From: Candidatus Njordarchaeota archaeon
Lineage (GTDB): Archaea; Asgardarchaeota; Njordarchaeia; Njordarchaeales; JAHKLH01
DNA length: 12,990 nucleotides
Reading direction: 5' to 3'
NCBI GenBank assembly: GCA_029856635.1
Contig: JAHKLH010000022.1
Location: 1-12,990, forward strand
Part shown: one piece after another, positions 1-7,041 of the stretch
How the letters are laid out: each line of letters starts with the position of its first letter
Position numbering within the stretch: position 1 is the stretch's first letter
Notes under the pieces: model-generated
Told to the model about the DNA's origin: nothing
Database searches by the model: none
Seen by the model: the letters and a program-made list of their open reading frames with translations, nothing else
Position numbers and translations under genes: made by a program

Positions 1-2486
1 ATCTAACAGAAAATTATTTGGATATATTTCTGAAAATACATAAACAAAACGCTACATTGCATTTTATTTTTGAGTTTCTTGATGCTCGTTCTGCAAATTT
101 CAAGATTTTATATGAAAACGTTAGCGGAAATACAACACTCTATTCTACAGGTTTAAATCTCGCATGTATTTCATATTTATTTATCGTTAGGCTAAACCTG
201 ACTCTCTATAATGATACTCTTTCAATCATGGTTTATCAAGTCGCTCCATGGGGTTCTACCATTAGGTGTTTAAGTAAGAGCCTCTCTAACATAAGTGTTA
301 ATTACCCATTCGACTTAGCGTCCTTTGGAATATCGTTTTATAATCTTAGCTTTGAATTATACAAAGTTCATATTTTATCTAATTTTAATCCAATTTTCAT
401 TGACGGAAACATTTCTGATGAAAGTTTTTCAAAATCATTCCTATCAACATTTTACGTTGAATGTACAAACTATACTCAACTGTATTATCCTGTCTTTTTG
501 TCGCCTAAAAATGCCAAAGTTAATGTTATTATTAAGGATGTCTTTAATAACACTCTGTCTAATTCTACCTTTAATTCTTCTGAGTTATATGTTATAATCC
601 TCGACGTCTGCTCTTGGAAGTTTAAGAATAATAGAGATGACATTTTTGTTCATATTCAATTAACTCCTACCGATAATCCTAACATCATAATTAGCGAATG
701 GGTTGCACCTCAAGAAATTGTAACATATTTACTTCAACCAAGAGAATACCAGCTTAAAATAACATATCAAACGGGTGAAACATTAACATATAACTTGTCT
801 GTACATGGAGATATGTTCTTTCTTTTAAATGGAACTGTCATAGGGGATGTTATAACTAGTTTGCAAAACATTAATAGCACACTAATTAATATGATTCACA
901 AAATCGATATAAAGATAGAAAATGTAAACGCTACAATAAAGAATCAAACGATGATAATTAATCTGCAAATAGAGAATTTGAATGCATCCATCAACGAAAT
1001 GCTTCTAAGATTGAAATCAAACATCTCATCAATTAATGCAACAATAGAAACATTACTTGTAAACATCTCAAGTAACGTCAAAAATATGAATTCAATACTA
1101 AATACAATAAACTCGACACTAATGGAAACTATAATTAATACTAACTCAAGCATCTGCTCTTTAATCATTGACTTACGTAATAATATAATGGTGATAAATA
1201 CAACCATGGGGGAGTTTCAGGAGAATATTACAGCAATGTTAACATTAATAAATTCAACTTTACTTGAGTCAATTAAAAATCTATGCGACATAATGTTGAC
1301 ATCAAATGCAACGATCAATGAGGTAGTTATGAATATTTCCTCATACATAATGTTAGTTAATACAACACTTGGTATGCTCAAACTTCTGCTTAATGAGTCA
1401 ATAATTATGATTTCATCTAATATGAGTAAGTTTGCAAATACTGTGTTATCATACATTTTGGCATCTAATTCATCAATTACACTGCTTTTAAACGAAATTA
1501 CAAATCTTATTTCCTCAATGAACTCAACGTTTTATAATATTACTTGGAAAGTTTTGGATTCCATAGTTATGATAAATACAAGCATTTATACACTGCTTGT
1601 TGACTTAAATAGTAAGATTTTATCCATTAATTCCACATTTAATGAATTTTTAGCAAATATTTCCGCAGGAATAATGCTGCTAAATGCTCAGATAAATCTG
1701 CTCAATTGCACATTATTAGCAGTAGTTTATGATTGCTTATTTAATCTCACTACAGTGATATTAGTTAACTTGAATGAAACAAAAAATTTAGCTGAAGCAA
1801 TACTTTCAGCGTTAAGAATATATGAAATTAGAGTTTATAACACTTTCACAAATGAGTTAGTTGAAATGAATAATTTATACAAGATTCTCGTAAATGGAAC
1901 ACCTATCATAGGGAATGTTTTCTTTACAGTAGCCAAATGTGTTAATATTACATTGATTGACTATTGGAGCAGACGACTATGGTCGCGTGTAATTAATGAA
2001 ACCCTCATCATAGCAAGAATTCCTTTTGGCAGTTTAATTATTGTAAATGAAAGAAAAGATAGCATTGAAACTCAAATACGATTAAATTCCTCAGAAAAAT
2101 CTTTTACTTTATTAATACCCCCATTCACCGCTCAGAAAATATATCTACCGATTAATGGTACATATTTTGTCATAGTACGAATTTCATCTAATGATACATT
2201 AGCTAACGCGTCTGTCACCTTCTCATCAGAAAAACCTACAATTATCCTCAAAATCTCAATGAGAGGCTTAGAGGAGTATCAATTCTTAAGCACTCCAGAA
2301 ACAATACAAACGTCCGAAAGAACATATATTTTCATCTATGGTTTGTTCAGCGGTATATTTGTATCGGGCTTAACGATGATCATATTAAGGAAACTACGAA
2401 GAAAACGTCTCCTTGTGTCGCTGGATGAAGTAATGCGGGAAATATTACATAGTGAAACACTAGAAATGCAGGAAACAGCCGAATAA
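1..2486 (+). CDS. Membrane-anchored, sequon-rich coiled-coil surface stalk protein (5' partial)
   Basis: The reading frame is open to the left edge (first full codon at 3), so the TTG at 18 is probably not the true start and the N-terminus, including any signal peptide, is outside the window. Numbering from that TTG, residues 1-280 look beta-rich; 286-573 form a long helical region of sixteen 18-residue units; 600-760 are again beta-rich; 770-790 are a transmembrane helix followed by the basic stop-transfer RKLRRKR and a short acidic tail. I count about 47 N-x-S/T sequons. This order (sandwich domains, coiled coil, C-terminal membrane helix) resembles archaeal S-layer stalks such as SlaB, and the coiled-coil stalk of tetrabrachion. 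Inferred role: glycosylated trimeric or tetrameric stalk outside the membrane, N-terminus outward. No enzyme motif is seen. Alternatives are an adhesin or a filament anchor. The surface/stalk assignment is fairly firm; the exact family is not known to me. Confidence 0.8.
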   Translation, partial: LTENYLDIFLKIHKQNATLHFIFEFLDARSANFKILYENVSGNTTLYSTGLNLACISYLFIVRLNLTLYNDTLSIMVYQVAPWGSTIRCLSKSLSNISVNYPFDLASFGISFYNLSFELYKVHILSNFNPIFIDGNISDESFSKSFLSTFYVECTNYTQLYYPVFLSPKNAKVNVIIKDVFNNTLSNSTFNSSELYVIILDVCSWKFKNNRDDIFVHIQLTPTDNPNIIISEWVAPQEIVTYLLQPREYQLKITYQTGETLTYNLSVHGDMFFLLNGTVIGDVITSLQNINSTLINMIHKIDIKIENVNATIKNQTMIINLQIENLNASINEMLLRLKSNISSINATIETLLVNISSNVKNMNSILNTINSTLMETIINTNSSICSLIIDLRNNIMVINTTMGEFQENITAMLTLINSTLLESIKNLCDIMLTSNATINEVVMNISSYIMLVNTTLGMLKLLLNESIIMISSNMSKFANTVLSYILASNSSITLLLNEITNLISSMNSTFYNITWKVLDSIVMINTSIYTLLVDLNSKILSINSTFNEFLANISAGIMLLNAQINLLNCTLLAVVYDCLFNLTTVILVNLNETKNLAEAILSALRIYEIRVYNTFTNELVEMNNLYKILVNGTPIIGNVFFTVAKCVNITLIDYWSRRLWSRVINETLIIARIPFGSLIIVNERKDSIETQIRLNSSEKSFTLLIPPFTAQKIYLPINGTYFVIVRISSNDTLANASVTFSSEKPTIILKISMRGLEEYQFLSTPETIQTSERTYIFIYGLFSGIFVSGLTMIILRKLRRKRLLVSLDEVMREILHSETLEMQETAE
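873..1736 (+). repeat. Sixteen tandem 18-codon (54-bp) protein repeats with phased Asn sequons
   Basis: Residues 286-573 of the stalk protein align without gaps as sixteen units of exactly 18 residues. Position 1 is Asn in 15 of 16 units and starts a valid sequon in 13. Positions 4, 8, 11, 15 and 18 are mostly Ile, Leu, Val, Met or Phe, giving a 4-3-4-3-4 spacing of hydrophobic residues. Typical unit starts are NSTL, NATI, NTTM and NSSI. The exceptional units start at residues 358 (NSI, Asn but no sequon), 466 (SSNMS, the sequon shifted by two) and 556 (NAQ). The DNA of the units has diverged widely, so the repeat is kept at protein level. Confidence 0.9.
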
Positions 2487-2547
2487 CAGAGACCTCTTGA
2501 ACATATTCATTCACTCACTAAAAAAGAAGATATATAAAATACTGTTG

Positions 2548-2561
2548 AAAAAATCTTTTTT
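2548..2561 (+). terminator. Probable T-tract terminator of stalk gene
   Basis: An A6-TC-T6 element ends in six T residues 62-75 bases after the stalk gene stop. Archaeal termination relies mainly on T-rich tracts, so this is a plausible 3' end. A TATATAAAA string at 2531-2539 just before it could instead be a promoter; I prefer the terminator reading. Confidence 0.4.
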
Positions 2562-2684
2562 ATGTTAATTGATTTTCAGTTAGCTTAAGAGAAGTGCTGA
2601 AATATACAGATAGGTAATGATAACCCTAGAGATTCCAATTCCAGTAAAAAATAGTGCAAAACTAATATTCAAAACTAGATATCC

Positions 2685-2693
2685 TTATATAAA
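2685..2693 (+). promoter_or_regulatory. Candidate TATA box for EF1A
   Basis: TTATATAAA is close to the archaeal TATA consensus. Transcription would start about 25-28 bases downstream, near 2717, giving a leader of roughly 85 nucleotides. A weaker AT-rich element at 2756-2770 (TTTTAAATTTAAAA) would instead give a short leader; the sequence does not decide between them. Confidence 0.45.
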
Positions 2694-2803
2694 TTTGTAA
2701 TGAAACTAAAACTCGTCACCGGATGCAATAAGCCAGTGATGTTAACATTAAAAATATTTTAAATTTAAAATCTTCAATACGTAGGAATTCATATTAGGGA
2801 TGT

Positions 2804-4141
2804 ATGATGACAGCCAAAAAGCCGCATCTTAACTTAGTGGTAGTAGGACACGTAGACCACGGAAAATCAACAATGATGGGGAGATTTCTAGTAGAACTAG
2901 GTGCCGTTGACCCACGTTTAGTTGAGAAATACCGCGAAGAAGCAAGAGCACTTGGACGAGAATCCTGGGCTTATGCTTGGGTATTGGACAAATTAAAGGA
3001 AGAAAGACAAAGAGGTCTTACTATTGACTTAGGGTACAACAAATTTGAAACAAGGAAATACTTCTACACACTAATTGATGCTCCAGGTCATCGAGATTTC
3101 ATAAAGAACATGATTACTGGTGCAAGCCAAGCAGACGTTGCTATTCTGGTCGTTAGTGCAAAACCAAACGAATACGAGGCTGGAATGTCTGAGGGCGGCC
3201 AAACAAGAGAACACGCTATTCTTTGTAAAGTCTTGGGCATCGATCAACTAATAGTATGTATAAACAAGATGGATGCCATTAATTATGATAAAGGTCTTTA
3301 TGATAAGTACGTTACAGAACTGAAGAAGTTCTTAGCTGGAATCGGATACAAGGTTGATAAAATTCCATTTATTCCAACATCCGGTCTTGATGCAGAAGCC
3401 ACCAACTTGGTTAAGAAGAGTCCAAAGACCCCTTGGTATGAGGGCCCAACATTACTAGAAGCATTGGATTCCGTGGAGCCACCAAAGCCATTAGTTGACA
3501 AACCATTCAGATTACCAATTCAAAAGGCGTACAGCATAAAGGGAGTGGGTACTGTCGTAACTGGTAGAGTTGAAAGCGGTGTACTCAAAGCTGGAGATGA
3601 CGTAATAATCCTACCACTCGGAAAGAAATCCAAAGCATTTAGCATTGAAATGCATCACACAAGACTAGAAGAAGCACGCCCCGGAGACAACGTTGGCGTG
3701 AACGTTAAAGGCATTAGAAGAGACGAAGTTACACGCGGACAAGTTATGGCGCATCCAACATCACCCCCACCGGTAGTTGGACGTGCTGGAGATACTGTTT
3801 ACGGAACAATCATTGCACGAATAATTGTTATCTGGCACCCAACAAGCATAGCACCCGGTTACACACCTGTTATGCACACGCACACACTTCAAGTACCAGT
3901 AAAATTTGTAAGGATCTTATCAAAGATCGACCCAAGAACAGGTCAAACTGTAGAAGAAAATCCACAATTCATAAGAAAAGGCGATGCAGCTCTTGTCGAA
4001 TTAGAACCCCAAAAACTCTGCTGTGTCGAAAAATTCCGAGACATTCCACCATTAGGTAGATTCGCTATTCGTGACATGGGTCGACTAATCGCTGTAGGAG
4101 TTATTGAAGATCTTAAAATCCAGCAAAAACCACAAATATAG
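2804..4141 (+). CDS. tuf: Translation elongation factor 1-alpha (aEF1A)
   Basis: GTPase that brings aminoacyl-tRNA to the ribosomal A site in the cytoplasm. All the hallmark motifs are visible: G1 GHVDHGKS at residues 15-22, the G2 threonine in GLTID at 71-75, G3 DAPGH at 92-96 and G4 NKMD at 154-157, followed by the two beta-barrel domains from about residue 230 (VGTVVTGRVESG is typical of domain 2). At 445 residues it has the usual archaeal length. Residues 121-133 hold the longer eocyte-type segment between G3 and G4. Translation can begin at either of two adjacent ATGs (2804 or 2807); a GGGA lies close upstream. Codon use and conservation fit a highly expressed gene. uS10, often directly downstream in archaea, is not here but 2.5 kb away on the other strand. 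Identification is certain; only the start is slightly ambiguous. Confidence 0.98.
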   Translation: MMTAKKPHLNLVVVGHVDHGKSTMMGRFLVELGAVDPRLVEKYREEARALGRESWAYAWVLDKLKEERQRGLTIDLGYNKFETRKYFYTLIDAPGHRDFIKNMITGASQADVAILVVSAKPNEYEAGMSEGGQTREHAILCKVLGIDQLIVCINKMDAINYDKGLYDKYVTELKKFLAGIGYKVDKIPFIPTSGLDAEATNLVKKSPKTPWYEGPTLLEALDSVEPPKPLVDKPFRLPIQKAYSIKGVGTVVTGRVESGVLKAGDDVIILPLGKKSKAFSIEMHHTRLEEARPGDNVGVNVKGIRRDEVTRGQVMAHPTSPPPVVGRAGDTVYGTIIARIIVIWHPTSIAPGYTPVMHTHTLQVPVKFVRILSKIDPRTGQTVEENPQFIRKGDAALVELEPQKLCCVEKFRDIPPLGRFAIRDMGRLIAVGVIEDLKIQQKPQI

Positions 4142-4171
4142 TTTTTGTCGATTAAAATAATCGCCCTACCA

Positions 4172-4195
4172 TTATTTTTCCAGCAATTTTTTTAA
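4172..4195 (+). terminator. T-rich terminator after EF1A
   Basis: Two T-tracts (five Ts at about 4175-4179 and seven Ts at 4187-4193) follow the EF1A stop within 55 bases, with a further T5 directly after the stop codon. This matches the T-rich type of archaeal terminator and suggests that EF1A is transcribed alone. Confidence 0.5.
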
Positions 4196-4295
4196 TACAT
4201 ACTAGTCCTCACGTTATTTAATGCATTGTAAATGCGGTATGGTTTCATGGTATATAACGGTAGCTTCTCAAGAATCTGAAAATTTCTTATGTAAT

Positions 4296-4304
4296 GATAT
4301 ATTA
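4296..4304 (+). promoter_or_regulatory. Candidate TATA box for HTH/ATPase operon
   Basis: GATATATTA lies about 25 bases before the ATG at 4325, so a transcript would begin near 4320-4325 and reach the HTH gene with a leader of about 30 nucleotides carrying the Shine-Dalgarno-like site. A second TATA-like string, TATATAA at 4251-4257, is also possible. Confidence 0.35.
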
Positions 4305-4332
4305 GATTTAATTTGGCAAGTTAAATGATGAA

Positions 4333-4342
4333 GGAGGTGATC
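4333..4342 (+). promoter_or_regulatory. Ten-base Shine-Dalgarno-like site upstream of the HTH gene
   Basis: GGAGGTGATC is an exact complement of the conserved 3' tail of archaeal 16S rRNA (GATCACCTCC). It ends 13 bases before the ATG at 4356, which is longer than usual spacing. In another frame it lies inside a 17-codon ORF (4325-4378, MMKEVISELGDEEPIKC) that overlaps the start of the HTH gene. Confidence 0.6.
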
Positions 4343-4355
4343 TCAGAGCTCGGCG

Positions 4356-5105
4356 ATGAAGAACCCATTAAGTGCTGATTTTTTTCTTAATATTGTGGTG
4401 CTGTTAGTGAGCAGTCAGAGTATCACATACGATCTATTTAGAATTATTACTAATGAAAGCTTCGCTATAGAAACAATTATGAATATTCTCGGTGTATCTA
4501 AATCAACCGCAAAAAGAAGATTAAATTTGATTAAATTGATATTACCGTACATAGCTCAAAAGCCACAATCGATAGATGAATTCAAATATTTGTTAGTCAC
4601 GATTTTACGCGACAAATTACGTATAAAAGATGCTATTTCATGGTTAACTAAAAAATTGTTACCTGTCACACCATACTTCCTCGCAAAAGTACTCAGCAGA
4701 TTTAAGCTTAGTGTTGATGAAAATTTAGCTAGAGACTTAATTAATTTATCAAAGGAATTAGAAATTCTAGAGTTTAGGAGAATTGGTATTTTTGTTGAAA
4801 CTGATGAAGATTTAGTAAGAGAAATATTAATTAAAAAAGGTTATGTTTTATTCAAAGAGATTAAGAGAAAATTCCCAAATGCAAGGGATCTAGTATTATC
4901 ACTTTGGAAAAAAGGTGAAGTAAAAATTCATGGAATCGAAAAAACGGGAATTACTCCTTCAACATTAACAGACCCAGATAACATTCCATTGGACATAATA
5001 AAAGAGCAAAGCAACTTTATAGAATTCGAGGAGGATATTGAAACCGGAGAAATTCGAGCAAAACTGGTTATACCTGATAATGCGGTGATCGAATTTGTCT
5101 TCTAA
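4356..5105 (+). CDS. Multi-HTH (winged-helix-like) protein, first gene of HTH/ATPase module
   Basis: I do not recognise the family. The 249-residue protein has no signal peptide or membrane segment. Residues 38-59 form a clear helix-turn-helix (ETIMNILGVSKSTAKRRLNL), with the turn at GVS and the basic recognition helix KSTAKRRL. Residues 100-150 and 158-193 have the helix-helix-strand pattern of further winged helices, so it may be a tandem winged-helix DNA-binding protein. The C-terminus (222-249) is acidic then beta-like. An in-frame TGA at 4338 leaves ATG 4356 as the only ordinary start. Its 3' end overlaps the next gene by 11 bases, so the two are very likely co-translated and act together. 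Possible jobs are DNA-bound recruiter or regulator of the ATPase, or local transcription regulator. Function is not established. Confidence 0.75.
   Translation: MKNPLSADFFLNIVVLLVSSQSITYDLFRIITNESFAIETIMNILGVSKSTAKRRLNLIKLILPYIAQKPQSIDEFKYLLVTILRDKLRIKDAISWLTKKLLPVTPYFLAKVLSRFKLSVDENLARDLINLSKELEILEFRRIGIFVETDEDLVREILIKKGYVLFKEIKRKFPNARDLVLSLWKKGEVKIHGIEKTGITPSTLTDPDNIPLDIIKEQSNFIEFEEDIETGEIRAKLVIPDNAVIEFVF
5084..5090 (+). promoter_or_regulatory. Shine-Dalgarno-like site deciding the ATPase start
   Basis: GGTGATC matches seven bases of the complement to the 16S rRNA 3' tail and ends four bases before the TTG at 5095. No such site precedes the in-frame ATG at 5116. This supports TTG initiation within the end of the upstream gene. 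Confidence 0.5.
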
Positions 5106-6609
5106 CGTCTACGAAATGATATGGAATAGTTGGAAAAAAGGTCAAGCCTTTGAAGTAAACGAAACAACGTATCCTTTTGTATTTGAATTCGACACGGATA
5201 CTGCAATAAGATTGTGCCTTCAAAAAATACACCAGTATGGTCTATCTGGAAATTTTTTAATCACAAGCATGCGTGGAAATGGAAAAACACAGTTAGTGTT
5301 TATGCTCCTTTACGGTTTACAAAAGAAAAACATCAAGGGTAAATATCTCTCTCTCGTTGATTATATAAAGGAGAGAAAAAACAAGAGAGAATTTGAGAAT
5401 GTTGACGTTATCATATTAGATGAAATAGACCAGTCTATTTCGTATTACGGAATAGAGTCTGTGTTGGCAGTATTGGAAAAACTTTTATCAGATTCTTTCT
5501 CACGAAAGAGAGTAATTATACTAACTATGAGTAATTTAACGCTTCTTAAAGTAAAGAAAACGAAATATGCTCCTTTGTTCGAGAACTTTCGTTTATTAAT
5601 CAATCTCGACATGTTTATGGACAAGGAGAAATTAGTTAGATCTATGTCATATAAAAGCATCCTTTGCTATAAGAAGCTCAGAAATCTTACACTTACTAAG
5701 GAAAACATTGCCATAAGCATAGTAGAGGAAATAGCAAAAAATCAGTTTTTGTATCAAAGGAAAAACATACGAGAAACAATACAAATACTGACTAATTTCA
5801 TTGAAAAATTTCTAACAAAGATTCTTTCTGCACCAGAAAAACTAAATACTAAGAATGCCATTATTAAGCTGATTAGTGAGTATTTCTCTGATAAAACAAT
5901 ATCAATCCCACGTGGTGAAGAAATTTACACTAATTTCAGAAAAAGCGAAATTTCCTCACCAATTATTGGATATATAGAATACCAGTTGAAAGATGCTAAG
6001 GGAAAACTTGGAATCGTAATTGAAGAATTACCCATTTCTAAGAAAAAACTTGAAATGATAAACAAGGAAAAAAACCCAATATTTGCAATTATATTCGGAA
6101 AAAAACAAGACATTCCCTCCTCTCTTAAAAAGCACCATTTAATGATACTTGAAAAGAAAATCCTAAGAAACTGCTCATACATGCCCGAAAAATGCATCAT
6201 AGACTATTTACACTTAATAAAAGTAGCAGATAAAATACATTCTTCATTAGTTTTTGTAATTTTAGACGAAATCAGTGAAAACTTACTCTCACAGAAAAGA
6301 ATGAAAGAAACTCTAGCATGTTGTCTATTTTCGAAACTTTACCAAACACTTCATGAAAAAATCATGATAAAAAGAAAGAATATATTCGAAACATTGCATT
6401 GGACATTTAAGTACATAAATTTGAAAGTCCCTGATGAAAATTTACATTTGTTCTCTAAATCACTTATACTAGCTCTTCAACGTTATGGCGCTATTGTTGC
6501 TGGTGAAAACATTTTTCTTCCGAGAATCTTGAGAAGAACCTTAGTTAATGTTCTAAACACGATTATTGATGAATTAATCAACCGACTAGAGATAGAAGGA
6601 TTTTTATAA
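5095..6609 (+). CDS. P-loop (AAA+/DnaA-Orc-like) ATPase of unknown function
   Basis: Residues 50-150 form a P-loop NTPase core: Walker A SMRGNGKT at 58-65, Walker B VDVIILDE at 103-110 with the catalytic-type DE pair, and a sensor-1-like TMSN at 144-147. The first Gly of the usual GxxxxGKT is Ser. The spacing and the strand before DE recall DnaA/DnaC/Orc1-Cdc6-type AAA+ proteins, but I cannot assign a family. Residues 160-270 are helical, like an AAA+ lid. Residues 285-355 look like alternating strands and helices (IIGYIEYQL, KLGIVIEEL, IFAIIFGKK), perhaps a second small alpha/beta domain. The rest (360-504) is helical, perhaps ending in a winged helix. The start is TTG, supported by an upstream GGTGATC; ATG 5116 is the alternative. 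It overlaps the HTH gene by 11 bases. Inferred: the pair forms a DNA-acting ATPase complex (loader, remodeller, partition or defence). No nuclease motif is evident. Confidence 0.75.
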   Translation: MSSNVYEMIWNSWKKGQAFEVNETTYPFVFEFDTDTAIRLCLQKIHQYGLSGNFLITSMRGNGKTQLVFMLLYGLQKKNIKGKYLSLVDYIKERKNKREFENVDVIILDEIDQSISYYGIESVLAVLEKLLSDSFSRKRVIILTMSNLTLLKVKKTKYAPLFENFRLLINLDMFMDKEKLVRSMSYKSILCYKKLRNLTLTKENIAISIVEEIAKNQFLYQRKNIRETIQILTNFIEKFLTKILSAPEKLNTKNAIIKLISEYFSDKTISIPRGEEIYTNFRKSEISSPIIGYIEYQLKDAKGKLGIVIEELPISKKKLEMINKEKNPIFAIIFGKKQDIPSSLKKHHLMILEKKILRNCSYMPEKCIIDYLHLIKVADKIHSSLVFVILDEISENLLSQKRMKETLACCLFSKLYQTLHEKIMIKRKNIFETLHWTFKYINLKVPDENLHLFSKSLILALQRYGAIVAGENIFLPRILRRTLVNVLNTIIDELINRLEIEGFL

Positions 6610-6635
6610 TCATTATCAGACGAATATGAGTATTT

Positions 6636-6980
6636 TTAACCAGCAGCTCCAACCACACAAACAATTCCACGTGGTATTTTTACAGAGGATACAAACATTA
6701 AGTCTTTTGGAGATCTTAAACGCAAAATGATAAGTCTCCTATGTATTCTTAATTCATAATGATCGTATGTTTCACTTCCTTGGCCACAAGGTGTACGTCG
6801 AACTCCTAGCACGAGAGTCTTTGTTGGTAGATAAACTGGACCATATACTTTTATCTTATGTTGTTCGAGGGTTTTCTTCAAATCGTTAATATATCGATCG
6901 AGAGTTTTATGATCCGTTCCCGCAAGTTTCATCTTCAATACATACCATCGTCTTCGTCTTGTTCTTTGCATGTGTTTCAC
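6636..6980 (-). CDS. rps10: 30S ribosomal protein S10 (uS10)
   Basis: Small-subunit ribosomal protein of the 30S head. Recognised by the S10 core: STDHK-like GTDHKTLDRY at 21-30, GPVYLPTK at 47-54 (family GPIPLPTK) and the segment from RTPCGQGSE to ELRIHRRL at 62-83 (family RLPHGEG...RVHKRL). At 114 residues it is about ten longer than many crenarchaeal S10 proteins, from a very basic N-terminus (QRTRRRRW) and an unusual C-terminus ending CVVGAAG instead of the common acidic/hydrophobic end. The start is GTG at 6980, directly after an in-frame TGA and five or so bases after AAGGT; an ATG at 6971 is the alternative. It converges on the ATPase gene (26-base gap) and is divergent from the RibD-type reductase. 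In many archaea it follows EF1A on the same strand; here it is inverted. Confidence 0.93.
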   Translation of the reverse strand: MKHMQRTRRRRWYVLKMKLAGTDHKTLDRYINDLKKTLEQHKIKVYGPVYLPTKTLVLGVRRTPCGQGSETYDHYELRIHRRLIILRLRSPKDLMFVSSVKIPRGIVCVVGAAG

Positions 6981-7041
6981 TCAAACCTTATCACAATAAG
7001 TGTAAAATTATTTTTCTCTAAAAAATTAACGGGATGAACAT
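6981..7041. promoter_or_regulatory. Shared divergent promoter region of uS10 and the riboflavin-pathway reductase
   Basis: Only 61 bases separate the two divergent starts. The centre (7003-7015, TAAAATTATTTTT) is AT-rich and reads as a weak TATA element on both strands, about 30 bases from each start, as expected for short or absent leaders. GGGATGA at 7031-7037 may serve as ribosome binding site for the rightward gene. Confidence 0.4.

Larger units (their letters stand above)
2487..2803. other. Intergenic region between stalk gene and EF1A
   Basis: This 317-bp AT-rich stretch holds no convincing ORF, tRNA or box C/D RNA. It contains a T-tract likely to end the stalk transcript, TATA-like elements for EF1A, and a weak hairpin (arms 2715-2722 and 2733-2740, one mismatch and one G-T pair) in the possible EF1A leader. 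Confidence 0.6.

Noticed and set aside
944..1456. Minus-strand ORFs opposite the stalk repeat (944-1207 and 1217-1456)
   Set aside because: They are antisense to the Asn/Ile-rich codons of the stalk, have no start signals and encode low-complexity hydrophobic sequence.
873..1736. Regular 54-bp spacing as a CRISPR array or DNA tandem repeat
   Set aside because: The units share amino-acid pattern, not base sequence; there is no constant repeat with variable spacers, and the frame is open throughout.
2715..2740. Hairpin before EF1A as a riboswitch or box C/D RNA
   Set aside because: The stem has a mismatch and a G-T pair, and GTGATGT is only a partial C box with no matching D box; too weak to call.
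4142..4355. tRNA gene between EF1A and the HTH gene
   Set aside because: I saw no cloverleaf or T-arm motif (GTTCRA) in this stretch; the region is AT-rich with T-tracts and TATA-like strings only.
4142..6635. HTH/ATPase pair as an integrated mobile element
   Set aside because: No integrase, transposase, tRNA target or flanking repeat is visible, and base composition is like that of neighbouring genes; kept only as a possibility in the findings.
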